Shown here in pieces: positions 38,464-40,568 of a DNA stretch of 40,568 nt. Each line of letters starts with the position of its first letter. Position 1 is the stretch's first letter. Below the pieces are notes generated by a model, which worked only from the letters and a program-made list of their open reading frames with translations, ran no database searches and had not been told where the DNA came from. This stretch comes from a virus. The translations under genes and the position numbers were made by a program. The stretch spans positions 1 through 40,568 of the IMG/VR virus record IMGVR_UViG_3300020185_000108. One strand, written 5' to 3'.

Positions 38464-39756
38464 ATGAACACATTTAATGATTCAGAAATACTAAAAAACG
38501 CACTGGTAGGGGTCGAGTTTGAATTTTATTCAAATCTCCCTATCGAAGAAACAGCGAAAAAGATTGGAATTCTTTTAAACAAGAAGATTCAAATAGAAGA
38601 CAAGGCACATAGTGAATTTGAACCGACTGCTGATCATTTTAAACTAGAGCCAGATATGAGCGGTGGTGCAAAGCTAATGGAGCTTGTCACTGGCGCAATA
38701 CCATATTATAGCGCTAGATTAATGATCATTAATATGTGTAAATGGATTGAAGAAAACGGATATACTACAGATAGATCGTCAATTCACTTAAACATATCTT
38801 TTGACAAAAATAAAATTGAGGATAAGAATAGGATTTCTAAAATGAATGTTCTTAAATTTATACTTGATTTTAAAGAAGATCAAGTATTTAAGTTTTTTCC
38901 AACTAGAAAGGATTCAGCTTATGCTAAATCTATAAAATTTGTACTACCTAAGACTGGTATGAGTTTCTTTAACGGAGAACATATACACTCACAAAACTTC
39001 ATCTACCCTGATTCTAAATACTATGGGATCAATTTCGACAAAAGACATAAGAACTATTTAGAATTTAGATATGTCGGAGGTAAGGATTGGGAAAAGAAAA
39101 CAACATCGATCTTATACATGTTAGATCAATTCCTAATACAACTTTGGAATTCGACTGAAGATAAACATTTCACACAACTTAATGCAATAGAGTTAAAGAG
39201 GATATTGGCTGAGAATAAAAGAATACTCGACGCTAGGTTAGATTGGAGACATATTGAAAAACAATGGAAAAACGTAGAATTTACAGTCGATTTAAGAAAA
39301 GATCCACAGATTTTAGATTTACATTGGCAAAATATTAAAGAAAGAGTAATAAAATTGTTTACACATGGATCACTAATCAAAGGACATATCAACTATGACT
39401 CTGATACGGGTAAAGTCCAAGTAAACAAAGGTGAATTACAATATTGTGTTGAACTTGAACGATATGATTTTATTGAATGTGATATTCGTGGTGAACTATT
39501 TTATTGTGATTTGTTTAGGTGCACTGTAAATGGATCTGATATTCATGATTGTAATTTTTATGATAACAGTGAAGTTATTTCTTCAAAGTTAAAAAGCTGT
39601 TATATTCACCAAAGTGTTAAAATAAAAGATGGTTATATATATGGTGATGGTATCTTAAAAGGTTCCATGGAAGACGGTATATTTAGAGAAGGAAGATACG
39701 ATAAAAAATTAGCAAAGTTTAAAGGAACTGAAAAGATCCTATATGACGAAGTTTAA
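38464..39756 (+). CDS. Amidoligase-like protein with pentapeptide-like C-terminal repeats
   Basis: A 430-residue protein. The N-terminal 270 residues fit the phage amidoligase (COOH-NH2 ligase) pattern: GVEFEFYSN (Glu18, Glu20), a helical stretch, SSIHLNISFDKNK, and YLEFRYVGGKDWEKKTTSIL. These contain the acidic and basic residues expected in the glutamine-synthetase-like fold. Residues about 325-400 show five-residue repeats with a central hydrophobic residue (ECDIR, GELFY, CDLFR, CTVNG, SDIHD, CNFYD), suggesting a short right-handed beta-helix tip. Members of this superfamily form amide bonds between a carboxylate and an amine. The substrate is unknown. The next gene begins 17 bases later. 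Confidence 0.78.
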   Translation: MNTFNDSEILKNALVGVEFEFYSNLPIEETAKKIGILLNKKIQIEDKAHSEFEPTADHFKLEPDMSGGAKLMELVTGAIPYYSARLMIINMCKWIEENGYTTDRSSIHLNISFDKNKIEDKNRISKMNVLKFILDFKEDQVFKFFPTRKDSAYAKSIKFVLPKTGMSFFNGEHIHSQNFIYPDSKYYGINFDKRHKNYLEFRYVGGKDWEKKTTSILYMLDQFLIQLWNSTEDKHFTQLNAIELKRILAENKRILDARLDWRHIEKQWKNVEFTVDLRKDPQILDLHWQNIKERVIKLFTHGSLIKGHINYDSDTGKVQVNKGELQYCVELERYDFIECDIRGELFYCDLFRCTVNGSDIHDCNFYDNSEVISSKLKSCYIHQSVKIKDGYIYGDGILKGSMEDGIFREGRYDKKLAKFKGTEKILYDEV

Positions 39757-39772
39757 AAATAAATAATAAAAA

Positions 39773-40568
39773 ATGAGTAATATTTTTGTAGGTCAAGAAT
39801 CATGGCTAGATGATATAGAACCAGGAGGAGATTGTTTTAATGCATTTGCATTAGAGCTTGCTGATGATGTAACAGGTTCATGTATGATTCCAATGAATTT
39901 ACCAAGAAAGGAAGTTGACAATATAATTAAAAGAGCTAAGAAGTGGTTTTATAAAAACTATGAATATTCTGTCAAAGAAAGTTTTGTGGTTTTACCTCAC
40001 GCTCTATTTGAGTCTGAAAAATTTAAAGCAACGAGATCTTTTACATTACCAGGAATGGACCCAACAACTCGCGGAAACGAAATATACTCTGTATATGGAT
40101 GTTCAGAAACTGGTTCAAGATGGGGAGGTTCAAGCGATATTGATTTTCAAAAAGGAGATTTCAGTATGGAAAGAATGATGATGCAAGGAACATATGGCGG
40201 TGCAAACACGGCGGCTGCTGCAGAAAACTTACAATCATATGTAATTAACGAAAGTTTTTATGATCTTGCTAGACAAATCATAGATAACCCAATTAGTTTT
40301 AATTATAACCAATTAACACACGAACTTAAATTTACCGGAGAAACGCCTAAAAGGGATGTTATACTAGAAGTATATGAAACAATCCCAGAATGCGCTCTCT
40401 TTGGAGATGAAGCATTCTTTAGATATTGTGCCGCTAAGATTAAAGTTTCTTTAGGTCAAAAACTAGGAATATTCGGATTTACATTACCTGGAAATATTCA
40501 AGTAAATGCAGATCTTATACAGGGATTAGGAGAAGGAGAATTAGAAGCAATAATTGAAGAAATAAAAG
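39773..40568 (+). CDS. Probable virion structural protein (partial, runs off the window)
   Basis: The frame opens with ATG at 39773 after an A-rich leader and stays open to the end of the window (265 codons). It starts MSNIFVGQESWLDDIEPGGD and has WFYKNYEYSVKESFVVLPHA, FTLPGMDPTTRGNEIYSVYG and a Gly/Ala-rich loop (MMMQGTYGGANTAAAAENLQ). The last part, LEVYETIPECALFGDEAFFR then GQKLGIFGFTLPGNIQVNAD, is a pattern I associate with structural proteins of marine T4-like phages, but I cannot name the part of the virion. The C terminus and length are unknown. Confidence 0.78.
   Translation, partial: MSNIFVGQESWLDDIEPGGDCFNAFALELADDVTGSCMIPMNLPRKEVDNIIKRAKKWFYKNYEYSVKESFVVLPHALFESEKFKATRSFTLPGMDPTTRGNEIYSVYGCSETGSRWGGSSDIDFQKGDFSMERMMMQGTYGGANTAAAAENLQSYVINESFYDLARQIIDNPISFNYNQLTHELKFTGETPKRDVILEVYETIPECALFGDEAFFRYCAAKIKVSLGQKLGIFGFTLPGNIQVNADLIQGLGEGELEAIIEEIK

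Noticed and set aside
39960-40178. Small plus-strand open frame of 72 codons near the right edge
   Set aside because: It lies wholly inside the open frame from 39773, which has virion-protein-like sequence and runs to the window end.
1-40568. tRNA genes, insertion sequences, integrase or attachment sites
   Set aside because: No cloverleaf-like sequence with a CCA end, no transposase or integrase motif and no flanking repeats were seen in reading the window; intergenic gaps are too short for most of them.

Overview
The window looks like part of a large contractile-tailed (T4-type myovirus) phage genome that infects a member of the Bacteroidota, probably a flavobacterium-like host. The phage assignment rests on baseplate genes (a gp5-like OB-fold spike protein, a gp27/gpD-like hub protein, a LysM-bearing gp53-like protein), fibre-like genes with the LH(T/A)GN motif, and the usual phage auxiliary genes (PhoH, dCMP deaminase, UV endonuclease, DnaJ, amidoligase). 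The host assignment is inference. It rests on high A+T, A-rich leaders without Shine-Dalgarno sequences, promoter-like sites with a TAnnTTT(G/A) box, and a phage copy of bS21, the ribosomal protein tied to anti-SD masking in Bacteroidota. Every gene I accept is on the + strand, there is no gene-free stretch over 300 bases, and I see no tRNA gene, CRISPR array or insertion sequence.

Layout. (1) Positions 1-11555: the end of an unknown gene, then four consecutive collagen-like genes of 1172, 916, 843 and 824 aa, closed by a strong terminator. Each has its own rules for breaking the Gly-X-Y pattern. (2) 11673-15053: a DUF6445-like 2OG-Fe(II) oxygenase, a two-domain glycosyltransferase and a prolyl-hydroxylase-like oxygenase, a plausible kit for hydroxylating and glycosylating the collagen fibres. 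(3) 15060-20158: a compact set of small genes, a DnaQ-like exonuclease, DnaJ, bS21, PhoH, RNase HII and a small membrane protein; three of the small proteins share a C-terminal EEYEKC motif. (4) 20318-21493: a small gene and a UvdE-type endonuclease behind a conserved promoter-like block. (5) 21525-25464: six genes, five of which start with a related leader (MK-x-(V/I)-K-(L/T)-F-E) that resembles the T4 capsid-targeting sequence; their products may be packed in the head. They include a zinc-ribbon/DUF5824-like protein, a DUF5872-like protein, an ATP-grasp protein and an acidic repeat protein. (6) 25561-28506: dCMP deaminase and a run of small unknown genes. (7) 28563-36115: a baseplate/tail module. 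(8) 36181-40568: an S1-domain protein, three small genes, an amidoligase-like protein with pentapeptide-like repeats, and the start of a probable virion protein that runs off the window.

How the parts may work together. The collagen genes and the modification genes could form one fibre-building system. bS21 and the S1-like protein would let the phage steer translation in a host that largely ignores Shine-Dalgarno signals; frequent 7-8 nt stop/start overlaps suggest coupled translation. Two recurring upstream motifs can be read by eye: a three-copy host-type promoter block before small or early-type genes, and GATATATAGNNTATAAA before packaged or structural genes, a candidate late promoter.

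The best candidates for something undescribed are the strict 20-residue spacing of interruptions in the fourth collagen protein, the collagen plus hydroxylase plus glycosyltransferase cluster, and the set of leader-tagged putative head proteins.
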